A DNA stretch of 64,000 nucleotides from Nocardia ninae NBRC 108245 (lineage in GTDB: Bacteria > Actinomycetota > Actinomycetes > Mycobacteriales > Mycobacteriaceae), in the NCBI RefSeq assembly GCF_007990755.1, contig NZ_BJXA01000018.1:62001-126000 (forward strand). Reading direction: 5' to 3'. The position numbers and the translations under genes are program-made. The stretch's first letter is position 1, and each line of letters begins with the position of its first letter. The notes under the pieces were generated by a model. That model was given only the letters and a program-made list of their open reading frames with translations. It was not told where the DNA came from and did no database searches. Shown piece by piece: positions 26,396 to 34,413 of the stretch.

Positions 26396-27340
26396 ATGTC
26401 CACGATCACCGCACCCCTTATCCGCTACGGCTTCGCGCCTGTGATGCTGATCGGCATCAACGGCGTAGGCATCGCCCTGGCAGCCGGCGGAGCCAACAAA
26501 GCCTGGCTGCTTGCTCTGCTCGTCACCGCCATCGCCTTGTCGTTCGCCGCCGAACGCTTACTGCCTTATCACGATGCCTGGAACACTCCGACCGGGGACG
26601 CCGGCCGCGACACCACCCACACCTTCGTCAACGAAACCCTCATCCTCGCCAGCGTCGCCGCGATTCCCGCCTTGGCCGCGCTGATCCCCGGCGACGGAAT
26701 CTGGCCCAGCAACTGGCCTTTCGTCGTCCAGGTGCTGATCGCGATCCTGGTCGCCGACCTCGGTATCACCCTGGCCCACTACGCCAGCCACAAGATCGGG
26801 GTCCTGTGGCGGTTCCACGCCGTGCACCACAGCATCACCCGCTTCTACGGCCTCAACGGCCTGATGAAACACCCCCTGCATCAAACCATCGAAATGACCG
26901 CAGGCGTCACCCCACTGTTGCTCATCGGCATTCCCGTCCCCGTCGCCGCCGCGTTGTCTCTCGCGGTCGCGGTGCAGTTGCTGCTGCAGCACTCCAACGC
27001 CGACTACCGTGTCGGCCCCTTCAAACACCTACTCGCCCTCAACGAAGGCCACCGCTTCCACCACCTCAAATGGGCGGGCATCGGCGACGTCAACTTCGGG
27101 CTGTTCACCCTCCTCTGGGACCACCTGCTACGCACCTACAGCTACGACCCCGCTCGCCGATTCAGTAGCGCCGACCTAGGCATGGCCGCCAAGCCCGACT
27201 ACCCCGTCAGCTACCTCGCCCAACTCGTCGAACCGTTCACCCACCACGGCGCCTGCCACTTCACCGACGCCACCACCGAAAGTTCTGCTGCCGCATCGGC
27301 GGCCGACCGTGACGCGGGCTCCGTCGCGCCCATCAGCTGA
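26396..27340 (+). CDS. sterol desaturase / fatty acid hydroxylase superfamily membrane protein
   Basis: A 314-residue integral membrane di-iron enzyme. The three histidine clusters are present: HYASH, HAVHHS and HRFHHL, plus an additional QHSNADY. Several hydrophobic segments surround them (residues 10-55, 75-95, 105-125, 165-190). It would hydroxylate or desaturate a lipid. It has no gene of sterol synthesis next to it; the substrate is unknown. It is co-directional with the AraC gene upstream. Confidence 0.9.
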   Translation: MSTITAPLIRYGFAPVMLIGINGVGIALAAGGANKAWLLALLVTAIALSFAAERLLPYHDAWNTPTGDAGRDTTHTFVNETLILASVAAIPALAALIPGDGIWPSNWPFVVQVLIAILVADLGITLAHYASHKIGVLWRFHAVHHSITRFYGLNGLMKHPLHQTIEMTAGVTPLLLIGIPVPVAAALSLAVAVQLLLQHSNADYRVGPFKHLLALNEGHRFHHLKWAGIGDVNFGLFTLLWDHLLRTYSYDPARRFSSADLGMAAKPDYPVSYLAQLVEPFTHHGACHFTDATTESSAAASAADRDAGSVAPIS

Positions 27341-27697
27341 ACTCGATTGCTTACGAACGCTGCGCACACGAGAGTGGCTTTCAGAACCGGAGCAAAATGT
27401 CGTTGCAGGTGCCCGCGGGCGAGGGCACCTGCGCTCGGCAGGCGGCACGGTTCGAGCTCGCCGCGGACGAGGGCCTGGTCGACAGCCCATTCGCCGAGAT
27501 TGCTTCCCTTCGTCATCGGCCCGGTGCAGGGGGGCCGGGCCCGCCGATCACGTTGCTTGGCCGATGAATTCGGGCGAGCGGCGTCGTCATCAGATGAGAA
27601 CAACGAACTGTTGTCGTTCCGCTGCGAGTGACGGACCGTGTGCCGGGCCATGAACCGCTCGCCGGATAGACAGCACTGAGCTGGGAGGTTTCCTCGA
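27341..27697. other. gene-free stretch with a terminator-like hairpin
   Basis: 357 bp with no convincing gene. An inverted repeat with 9-bp perfect arms (27405-27413 with 27424-27432, GCAGGTGCC/GGCACCTGC) and a 10-nt loop may end the desaturase transcript. The rest probably carries the next gene's promoter. Confidence 0.45.
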
Positions 27698-28336
27698 GTG
27701 TCGACCGTCATTTCTCGCGATGAGCTGTGGGCGATGGCTCACGCCGAACGTGCGGCGTTGGCCGATGATCTCGCCGATCTGGACGATGTGCGGTGGGCTC
27801 AGCAGTCGCTGTGCGGGCGTTGGACGGTAGCGGAAGTCCTCGCCCACCTCACTGCTGCGGCAAGTATCGGCCGCCTCCGCTGGCTGCTCAGCGTCTCGCG
27901 TGCCCGCTTCGACTTCGATGACCACAATGCCCGACGTCTGGCCGAGCACCGTGGCACAACTCCTGCGGAAACGCTGGAAAGATTCCGGAAGATCATCACC
28001 AGCACCACCTCTCCATTCGGTCCCACGACAGCCTGGCTCGGTGAGGTGATCGTCCACGCCCAAGACATTCGATATCCGTTGGGCCTGCCGCGTGAGCCCT
28101 CGATCGAGGCTGTCACCGAGGTCGCCCGGTTCTACGCGAGCCGAGACTTCACTGTTTCCAGCCACAGCTCGATCAAAGGTTTGCGCCTGGAGGCGACCGA
28201 CGGCCCCTTTGCTGCGGGAACCGGCGCTCTGGTCAGTGGAACAACCATCGCCTTGACCATGGCGATGGCTGGTAGAGCCACCTACTGCGAGGAGCTCACC
28301 GGACCTGGATTGCCCACCCTGCGCAGTCGTCTCTGA
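27698..28336 (+). CDS. maleylpyruvate isomerase-like DinB-fold protein (TIGR03083 type)
   Basis: A 212-residue protein with an actinobacterial DinB/MDMPI four-helix pattern: LADLDDVRWAQQSLCGRWTVAEVLAHL near residue 30 (a metal-binding histidine), then WLGEVIVHAQDIRYPLGLP in the middle (two more histidines). Such proteins use mycothiol or have unknown thiol-transfer roles. GTG start, with GGGAGG about 9 nt upstream. It stands alone. The presence of the family fits a mycothiol-producing organism. Confidence 0.85.
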   Translation: MSTVISRDELWAMAHAERAALADDLADLDDVRWAQQSLCGRWTVAEVLAHLTAAASIGRLRWLLSVSRARFDFDDHNARRLAEHRGTTPAETLERFRKIITSTTSPFGPTTAWLGEVIVHAQDIRYPLGLPREPSIEAVTEVARFYASRDFTVSSHSSIKGLRLEATDGPFAAGTGALVSGTTIALTMAMAGRATYCEELTGPGLPTLRSRL

Positions 28337-28744
28337 ACAGCGAGCGCCTTCCTTGCGTGTGCGGATCAGCCTCCCCAACGCGCCATGACGGCACTCGCCC
28401 TGGAAATCAGCGGACTCTGCGAGGCAGCGCGATCGGTGCGGTCATCGGCGGTTACGCCAACCACAGTCTGGTGCCCAGCCAGGAAACAGGTTGGATCAAT
28501 ACGCCTGTAGTCCAGTTCGCCGGGCGCGAGAGATCGGGCGATGGGTACGCCGCGCCCATTAATTCCTCTTGGCGGGCAAAAGTTTTCAAGACGTCGAGCA
28601 GTTCGGTCATATCGGTGTCCATCCGGGCGAGCCGCTCGACTGTCGTCGAGCGTCACATCGCCGATACCGCGCGCCATGGCGACCTCGGCTACCCCGAAAG
28701 GAGGCGTCGGCGTCTCGTGTCGGTCATGACGGCGGTGGCAAGAG
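28337..28744. other. gene-poor stretch between convergent genes
   Basis: 408 bp. The only coding-like reading is a 56-codon frame on the minus strand (listed next). No terminator hairpin was identified with confidence. Confidence 0.4.
28452..28622 (-). CDS. possible 56-residue protein or gene remnant
   Basis: A minus-strand reading starting MDTDMTELLDVLKTFARQEE and ending in SWLGTRLWLA, followed by TAA. The amino-acid order looks protein-like and an open frame of 11 codons precedes the ATG after a stop, but no good ribosome binding site is seen. It could be the tail of a decayed gene. Confidence 0.28.
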   Translation of the reverse strand: MDTDMTELLDVLKTFARQEELMGAAYPSPDLSRPANWTTGVLIQPVSWLGTRLWLA

Positions 28745-29443
28745 CTACGCTGGCTGCATCCGGTCGATGTCGAAGTGTGCCGTGATTTCCCGGCCGTAGT
28801 AGTCGATGATGCTGATCGTGTTGTTTCCCGTAAAGGACACACGCTTCGGACATGGCTGACTTTCCGGCGCCGTCCACACATCGATCTGCCTGCTGAACAG
28901 GCCGCTGCGCTCCCGCAGCTTGACGGTACAGATGGTGTCGATCATGGCGCTCACGTCGTGCGTGACGGCATCGTGGCGACCGTCCGAGCTCACCGCGACC
29001 ACCACGGGCTTGCTGTCGCTCGAACCCAAGGCCGCCCACAACATCATCAACGGAAGGACAGGCGTCATCGCAAGCGCCAGGACGCCGGCGGGCACCAGCC
29101 AATCCCGGATGCGTCGCCAACCCATCCTCGGTGCGAGGACAAGTACCACCGCCGTCACGATCCAGCACACCGGGGCAGCCCAGCCGGGGATCTCCTGGAA
29201 CCGATAGAAGCGGTCCGACAGGTAGATCGCAGGCACCGCCGCGAGGTCCACCACCAACAGCGCAGCGATCGCGAGCAGCCAGACGATCCGCCGTAGGCGC
29301 GGTCCTCCGCCCGTCGCTTGCCCACCTGGCGCGGGAATCGTCTCGTCAGTCGCCTGCTGCGTCAACGGTCGGCCTAACTCGCGTAATCGGTGTTCGGCTC
29401 CGGCAACCGAACTCGCCGTCAGCCTATCGACATCGCCTGCCAT
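28745..29443 (-). CDS. membrane-anchored protein, paralogue of the 13623-14288 gene
   Basis: 232 residues: a polar N-terminal stretch, three hydrophobic segments (IVWLLAIAALLVVDLAAVPA, APVCWIVTAVVLVLA, LVPAGVLALAMTPVLPLMML), then a soluble domain with SSDGRHDAVT, CTVKLRERSGLFSRQIDVW, CPKRVSFTGNNTISI and HFDIDRM. The same blocks in the same order appear in the gene at 13623. The family is unknown to me. The two conserved cysteines lie in the outer domain and may form a disulfide. Confidence 0.75.
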   Translation of the reverse strand: MAGDVDRLTASSVAGAEHRLRELGRPLTQQATDETIPAPGGQATGGGPRLRRIVWLLAIAALLVVDLAAVPAIYLSDRFYRFQEIPGWAAPVCWIVTAVVLVLAPRMGWRRIRDWLVPAGVLALAMTPVLPLMMLWAALGSSDSKPVVVAVSSDGRHDAVTHDVSAMIDTICTVKLRERSGLFSRQIDVWTAPESQPCPKRVSFTGNNTISIIDYYGREITAHFDIDRMQPA

Positions 29444-29489
29444 ACCCGATCTCGTTGAGCAGTCATCTGTTTCACGCTCAGCCTGTCGG

Positions 29490-29918
29490 TTAGTCGTCGG
29501 GGGAAGCGCGGCGGTTTCGTTTGGTGATGCCGCGCCGCTTTTTCGCGGCGATGCGACGTTCCTTTGCTCCGCGCGAGGGTTTGGTGGCGCGGCGAACCGG
29601 TGGTGGGGCGGCAGCAGCTTCGCGGAGGAGTGCGGCCAGGCGGTCGCGGGCGGCGGCGCGGTTCTGCAGCTGTGCGCGGTGCTCTGATGCGGTGATCGTG
29701 AGCACGCCGTTTACCAGACGGGGGGCCAGGCGGTCGAGCATGCGGGTGCGCAGCCGGTCCGGTATCGAGGGTGAGTTGGCGAGGTCGAACGATAGCTCTA
29801 CTCGGCTGTCTGTGGTGTTGACGTGCTGGCCGCCCGGGCCGGACGACCGGGAGAATCGCTCGTGTAGCTCGGATGCGGGGATCACCAGCAACCGAGTCAC
29901 GATCAGGTCCGCTGGCAC
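29490..29918 (-). CDS. arfB: alternative ribosome-rescue factor ArfB (YaeJ family)
   Basis: A 142-residue peptidyl-tRNA hydrolase that frees stalled ribosomes. The GGQ motif is at residues 29-31 (SSGPGGQHVNTTDSRVEL), as in release-factor domain I/ICT1/YaeJ proteins. The basic C-terminal tail (TKPSRGAKERRIAAKKRRG), which enters the mRNA channel, is present. GTG start at 29918. Length is normal for this group. Confidence 0.93.
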   Translation of the reverse strand: MPADLIVTRLLVIPASELHERFSRSSGPGGQHVNTTDSRVELSFDLANSPSIPDRLRTRMLDRLAPRLVNGVLTITASEHRAQLQNRAAARDRLAALLREAAAAPPPVRRATKPSRGAKERRIAAKKRRGITKRNRRASPDD

Positions 29919-29991
29919 GATCCGACGCCGCTCTTTCCGGTCCGCGAGTCGTCCAGACCGCGTCGGTTACTCGATGTCGTTCGGGCACTGG

Positions 29992-30921
29992 TCATTTCAC
30001 TGCTGGTAGCACTTCTAGGACTGCGGCGGTGACTTTTTCGAGGGTCGCTCGGTCGCGGCCGTTGATCGTCACGGCGGGCACGCTCGCGTAGTCGGAGTTG
30101 TCGGCAACCGGGTCGAAGGTCTGGCCGACGCGAATCCGATAGCTGCCATTGGCTTGGTTTGATGTCCAGTATGCGTGCTGCCCAGCGACTTCCACGCGCT
30201 CGTAGTTCTTGAACTCGCGGTCGGCCGAGTGGCCGTAGCCGACATAGATCGCGTCGCCGTCGAGTCTGAACCAGCAGCGATCGACCCATTCGGAATCGCT
30301 GCGGATCGCGTCCGGCAGCTTCGACAGTACGGCGCACGGATCCTTGCCGGTGACCGTTGTTCGTACCGTGTCCGGCGAATCACCCAGTCGCGGATGCCGT
30401 TTCCACTCGGCCAGCGCGACGGTGACGAGGGATTGTGCGGCCGGGCACGGCTCGGTTCCCGGCGGGATCGTGACCGTCAAAGACATGGATCCGCCGGTCG
30501 GCAACTGTGCGTATGCGGTGCAGGTGCGGGTCGACGCGCTCGCGACCTCCTCGGGCGAGCGAACATTGTTGTCCCCGAGCAGGTCCACGGTCATGTCGTC
30601 GATGGTGACGGTGGTGGCCTTGTCCATCCCGGTTTGATCGACCGCGCGCACCAGCCAATCCACTTCGGTTCCAGTGTTGCGATCGGTGCCGAATTTGGCT
30701 TTGCACCCGTACAACTGATCGGTGCCCACCGCCGTGACCGGGCCGAGTTTCGCAAGCTCCGCGCGCGGCAGCAGCGCGCAGATGTCGGTGGTGCGCAACC
30801 GCGCCAGCATCTCCGCCTCCGGCCCGGTCGCGGCCGGAGACTCCGGTGGGTTCGCGCCGTTCTCCTGGCAGGCAACCGCCGTCACCGTCAGTACCGCGAG
30901 CAGTGCCAACCGTCGAAACAT
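29992..30921 (-). CDS. Cys-rich lipoprotein (DUF3558-like)
   Basis: 309 residues. The N-terminal MFRRLALLAVLTVTAVAC has a lipobox with the lipidated cysteine at 18. Two similar halves follow, each opening with a DxCALL-type motif (TTDICALLPRAELAKLG and KDPCAVLSKLPDAIRSD) and each with a second cysteine (GCKAKF, DRCWFRLDG). This is the DUF3558-like pattern of actinomycete cell-envelope lipoproteins with unknown function. It lies upstream of, and on the same strand as, arfB with a 73-bp gap. Confidence 0.78.
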   Translation of the reverse strand: MFRRLALLAVLTVTAVACQENGANPPESPAATGPEAEMLARLRTTDICALLPRAELAKLGPVTAVGTDQLYGCKAKFGTDRNTGTEVDWLVRAVDQTGMDKATTVTIDDMTVDLLGDNNVRSPEEVASASTRTCTAYAQLPTGGSMSLTVTIPPGTEPCPAAQSLVTVALAEWKRHPRLGDSPDTVRTTVTGKDPCAVLSKLPDAIRSDSEWVDRCWFRLDGDAIYVGYGHSADREFKNYERVEVAGQHAYWTSNQANGSYRIRVGQTFDPVADNSDYASVPAVTINGRDRATLEKVTAAVLEVLPAVK

Positions 30922-31022
30922 CGCAATCCCCCAAGTCCTATGCCGTGCCCACCCTGCGCGTGACAGCGTCGATAACTTATCTCGAGGCGGGCAGCGGGTG
31001 TGGTGCCCGTCGGTCTCAGGCG

Positions 31023-31724
31023 CTACCAGGGAACGGTTTTGCCGTAGCGATCCAGGAACTGGAGGCCGGGGGCGCCGGACTGGGCTTCGAGGACGTCGAC
31101 CACTGAGGGGATGCTTTCCGCAGGAGTGAGCGGGGCGTCAGGGCCGCCGAGTTGAGTCTGATTGTGGCCGGGGTCGATCAGCAGCTTGGTGTGGTCGTCG
31201 GCAGCGTGACGGGTGGCGTAACTGCGCATCAATTGGTTGAGGGCGGCCTTGCTCGCCTTATAGAGCTCGTAACCGTCTTCGGTGTTCTGGGAGATGCTGC
31301 CCTGCTCGGAAGACATGATCGCGACGGTTCCGCCGGGGACGACAAGGTCGCGGAGGCTCTCGACGGCGCGCAGCGGGCTCAGGGCGTTGGTGACCATCAC
31401 TTCGGTGAACATGTCGGTCGGCACCTCGTGGATCGGGAGGTCGCCTCGGTCGATGGCGGCGTTGACGAACAGTAGATCGAGTTGGCGGCCGGTCAAGCGC
31501 TCACGTAGAGCGGCCAGCTGTTCAGGGCTCGTCATTTCCAATGACTCGACCGTCAGCTGACCGTTGGACGCATCAGCCTTCGCTTTCAGCTCACCTCCGC
31601 CCTGTCGGGTGGTGGCGACGACTTCCCACCCGCGCCGGACGAGTTCGTCGGCGAGGACGAGCCCCAACCCGCGCGACGCGCCGAGGACGAGGGCTTGACG
31701 GTTCGATGTGGCGGACACACGCAC
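31023..31724 (-). CDS. short-chain dehydrogenase/reductase
   Basis: A 233-residue SDR. It has the cofactor motif GASRGLG (residues 16-22), the NAA-type turn (LLFVNAAIDRG), the catalytic serine in IMSSEQGS and an intact YELYKASK. The substrate is unknown. It is divergent from a TetR gene across a spacer that holds a perfect 10-bp inverted repeat, so it is the likely target of that regulator. Confidence 0.9.
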   Translation of the reverse strand: MRVSATSNRQALVLGASRGLGLVLADELVRRGWEVVATTRQGGGELKAKADASNGQLTVESLEMTSPEQLAALRERLTGRQLDLLFVNAAIDRGDLPIHEVPTDMFTEVMVTNALSPLRAVESLRDLVVPGGTVAIMSSEQGSISQNTEDGYELYKASKAALNQLMRSYATRHAADDHTKLLIDPGHNQTQLGGPDAPLTPAESIPSVVDVLEAQSGAPGLQFLDRYGKTVPW

Positions 31725-31746
31725 TCCTTATGTGATGGAAAACTTA

Positions 31747-31772
31747 GTCTAGACGCGACGGTGCGTCTAGAC
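31747..31772. promoter_or_regulatory. strong palindromic operator between SDR and TetR genes
   Basis: GTCTAGACGC (31747-31756) and GCGTCTAGAC (31763-31772) form perfect 10-bp arms with a 6-bp spacer. It lies 22 bp upstream of the SDR ATG and 23 bp upstream of the TetR ATG. This is a likely dual-repression site. Confidence 0.75.
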
Positions 31773-31795
31773 AATGTCACAGCCGCGCGCTGGGT

Positions 31796-32407
31796 ATGGT
31801 GTCTCGCATGCCAGCCGCGAACCCTCAACCCCGCCGGGCACACTCCGGCCCTCGACGCGACGAGGTCGCGCGGCTGGCGGTACTGCACGCGACGGACGAT
31901 CTGCTGGTCGAGCACGGATTCGGCGCGCTGACCGTGGAGGCGATCGCGCGCCGGGCCGGCGTCGCCAAGCAAACGATCTACCGCTGGTGGCCTTCGAAGG
32001 TCGAGATCCTGCTCGACACCCTCATCGAGGACAGTGCCAAGAAGCTGACGGTCCCGACCGAGCCACCTACGGCGGAAACAATCCGCGGCTACCTGCACGA
32101 CTTCGTGCGATTCCTCACCCAGGACCCGGCAGGCAAGGTCCTGCTCGCACTGCTCGCCGAAGCACAGCACAATCCCGGCACAGCCGAGCGCTTCCACGAA
32201 CGCTATTTCGGCCCACGCCGGGCGCAGGAACGCGAGATGCTCACGCGCGCAACCGAAGCCGGTGCCATCTCCCCGAAGCTCGACCTCGACGCCACTATCG
32301 ACGCCCTCGTCGGGCCCCTCGTTTTCCGCGCGCTGACGGGCTCACCTATCCCCCAGGATCTGGTGGATGCCCTCTTCGAGGATGTACTCAGGCCTCGCGC
32401 CGGCTGA
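31796..32407 (+). CDS. TetR-family transcriptional regulator
   Basis: A 203-residue protein with VLHATDDLLVEHGFGALTVEAIARRAGVAKQTIYRWWPSKVEILLDTL at its N-terminus, a clear helix-turn-helix, and a TetR_C_11-like C-terminal domain. ATG 31796 or 31808. It probably binds the 31747-31772 palindrome to repress itself and the divergent SDR. Confidence 0.92.
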   Translation: MVSRMPAANPQPRRAHSGPRRDEVARLAVLHATDDLLVEHGFGALTVEAIARRAGVAKQTIYRWWPSKVEILLDTLIEDSAKKLTVPTEPPTAETIRGYLHDFVRFLTQDPAGKVLLALLAEAQHNPGTAERFHERYFGPRRAQEREMLTRATEAGAISPKLDLDATIDALVGPLVFRALTGSPIPQDLVDALFEDVLRPRAG

Positions 32408-32553
32408 CCGCCTGAAACCGCGCAAGCGGCACCCAGCATCACGCGCCCACACAGCGCTCCGTGAGCAACCGTTGATCTCCCGGTCATTCCACGAATCATG
32501 TCGGCAATACCCGCTGCCTACCGTCGGAGACAACCGATTGTGGGAGGCCTGAG

Positions 32554-33993
32554 TTGAGCACGCTGACGCGTAACCGTGACATCGAGAACTGGGATGCCGA
32601 AGATGTGGTGGCCTGGGAAGCCGGCGGTAAGGACGTAGCCAAGCGGAACCTGATCTGGTCTGTTTTCGCCGAGCATGTCGGCTTCTCGGTGTGGTCGATC
32701 TGGTCGGTGATGGTGCTGTTCATGCCGACCGAGACCTACGGCATCGATCCCGCGGGCAAGTTCTTTCTCGTCGCGGTGCCGACCCTGGTCGGCGCGATCC
32801 TGCGGATTCCGTACACCGTGGCCACCGCGAAGTTCGGCGGCCGCAACTGGACCATCTTCAGCGCGTTCCTGCTGCTGATCCCGACCCTGCTGACGCTGTA
32901 TTTCATCAACCAGCCGGGCACCTCGTACACGACGTTCCTGCTGGTGGCCGCTTTCGCCGGCTTCGGCGGCGGCAACTTCGCCTCGTCGATGACCAATATC
33001 AATGCGTTCTACCCGCAGCGGCTCAAGGGCTGGGCGCTCGGGCTCAACGCGGGCGGCGGCAATATCGGTGTTCCGGCGATCCAGCTGCTCGGCCTGCTGA
33101 TCATCGCCACCCTCGGCAACGGCTACGCGTCGCTGATCTGCGCGATCTATCTGGTCCTGGTGGCCCTCGCCGCGCTCGGCGCCGCCCTCTACATGGACAA
33201 CCTGCGCAACCAGAAAGCCGACCTCGCGGACATGGTCGCGGCGCTGAAGGTGCCGCAGTCCTGGGCGATCGCGTTCCTCTACATCGGCACGTTCGGCTCG
33301 TTCATCGGCTACAGCTTCGCCTTCGGGCAGGTGCTGCAGATCAGTTTCAAGGCCGGCGGCGACAGCGCGGCGCAGGCGGCACTGCACGCCGCGCAGATCG
33401 CGTTCATCGGACCGTTGCTCGGGTCGCTGGCCCGCCCGTACGGCGGCAAGTGGGCCGACCGGATCGGCGGCAGCAAGGTCACCATGTATGTCTTCGGCGC
33501 GATGATGGTGGCCGCGGTGGCCGTCGTGGTGGCGAGCACGCTGGGTGATCGCAACGGCGGCGTGCCGAGCGGCGCGGCGATGGTGACACTCATCGCAGGC
33601 TTCATCGCACTGTTCATTCTGTCCGGCATCGGCAACGGGTCCGTCACCAAGATCATCCCGTCGGTGTTCGACGCGAAGTCCAAGAGCCTCAACGTTTCTC
33701 GGGACGAGCAGGCCGCGTGGGCACGCAACACCTCCGGCGCGCTCATCGGTTTCGTAGGCGCGATCGGTGCGCTCGGCGGCGTCGGCATCAACCTGATGCT
33801 GCGCTCGTCCTACGCGTCCACCCAGTCGGCCACCACCGCGTTCTGGGTCTTCATGGGCTTCTATGTTGCCTGCGCCGTGGTGGTTTGGGCGGTCTTCCTG
33901 CGCAGGCCCAGCGACCGCACCGAGGCCGACGTGGTGGTCGAGGCGGAGACCTTCGTGCTGGAGGCCGAGGCCGCGGCGAGCAGCACCCGATGA
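32554..33993 (+). CDS. narK: NarK-type nitrate/nitrite transporter (MFS)
   Basis: 479 residues with about 12 membrane segments. GFGGGNFASSMTNINAFYPQRLKGWALGLNAGGGNIGV carries the NarK nitrate signature, and a second glycine-rich signature, NTSGALIGFVGAIGALGGVGIN, appears in the second half. It moves nitrate in and/or nitrite out across the inner membrane. The TTG start at 32554 has GGGAGG upstream; the frame has no better ATG nearby. ATG of nirD overlaps its stop. Confidence 0.93.
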   Translation: MSTLTRNRDIENWDAEDVVAWEAGGKDVAKRNLIWSVFAEHVGFSVWSIWSVMVLFMPTETYGIDPAGKFFLVAVPTLVGAILRIPYTVATAKFGGRNWTIFSAFLLLIPTLLTLYFINQPGTSYTTFLLVAAFAGFGGGNFASSMTNINAFYPQRLKGWALGLNAGGGNIGVPAIQLLGLLIIATLGNGYASLICAIYLVLVALAALGAALYMDNLRNQKADLADMVAALKVPQSWAIAFLYIGTFGSFIGYSFAFGQVLQISFKAGGDSAAQAALHAAQIAFIGPLLGSLARPYGGKWADRIGGSKVTMYVFGAMMVAAVAVVVASTLGDRNGGVPSGAAMVTLIAGFIALFILSGIGNGSVTKIIPSVFDAKSKSLNVSRDEQAAWARNTSGALIGFVGAIGALGGVGINLMLRSSYASTQSATTAFWVFMGFYVACAVVVWAVFLRRPSDRTEADVVVEAETFVLEAEAAASSTR

Positions 33994-34373
33994 CTGCCGT
34001 CGAAACCCTCGGCAGCGCTGCGACTCTCAGCGCCGGGTGGACCCGAGCATGCGGCATCGACCGGTTGATCCCCGGCCGCGGCGTAGCAGTGCTGCTGGGC
34101 AGCGGCGAGACCGCCGCCCAAGCGGCCCTGTTCCGCCTGTCGGACGACACCCTCGCCGCTGTCGGCAACATCGATCCCATCGGCCGCGCGGCCGTCATCT
34201 CCCGCGGGCTTGTCGGTGATCGCGACGGCACCCCTGTCGTCATTTCACCGCTACTCAAACAGGCGTACTCGCTGATCGACGGGCACTGCCTCGACGACGA
34301 CTCAGCCTGCCTGCCGGTATACCAAGTCCGCGTAGACAACTCCGTCGTCTCGGTCTCCAACAACCCCGCGTAG
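33990..34373 (+). CDS. nirD: nitrite reductase small subunit NirD (Rieske-like)
   Basis: A 127-residue protein with the NirD order: VAVLLGSGETAAQAALFRL, NIDPIGRAAVISRGLVGDR and PLLKQAYSLIDGHCLDDD, then VYQVRVDN. It has a Rieske-like fold, and like many NirD proteins lacks the CxH/CxxH ligands, so probably binds no cluster. The ATG overlaps the narK stop by 4 bp, so they are coupled. The large subunit NirB is not next to it, which is unusual. Confidence 0.88.
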   Translation: MTAVETLGSAATLSAGWTRACGIDRLIPGRGVAVLLGSGETAAQAALFRLSDDTLAAVGNIDPIGRAAVISRGLVGDRDGTPVVISPLLKQAYSLIDGHCLDDDSACLPVYQVRVDNSVVSVSNNPA

Positions 34374-34413
34374 ACCCGATCGCCACAGCGCACACCCTTT
34401 TCCTAACCTGGCT

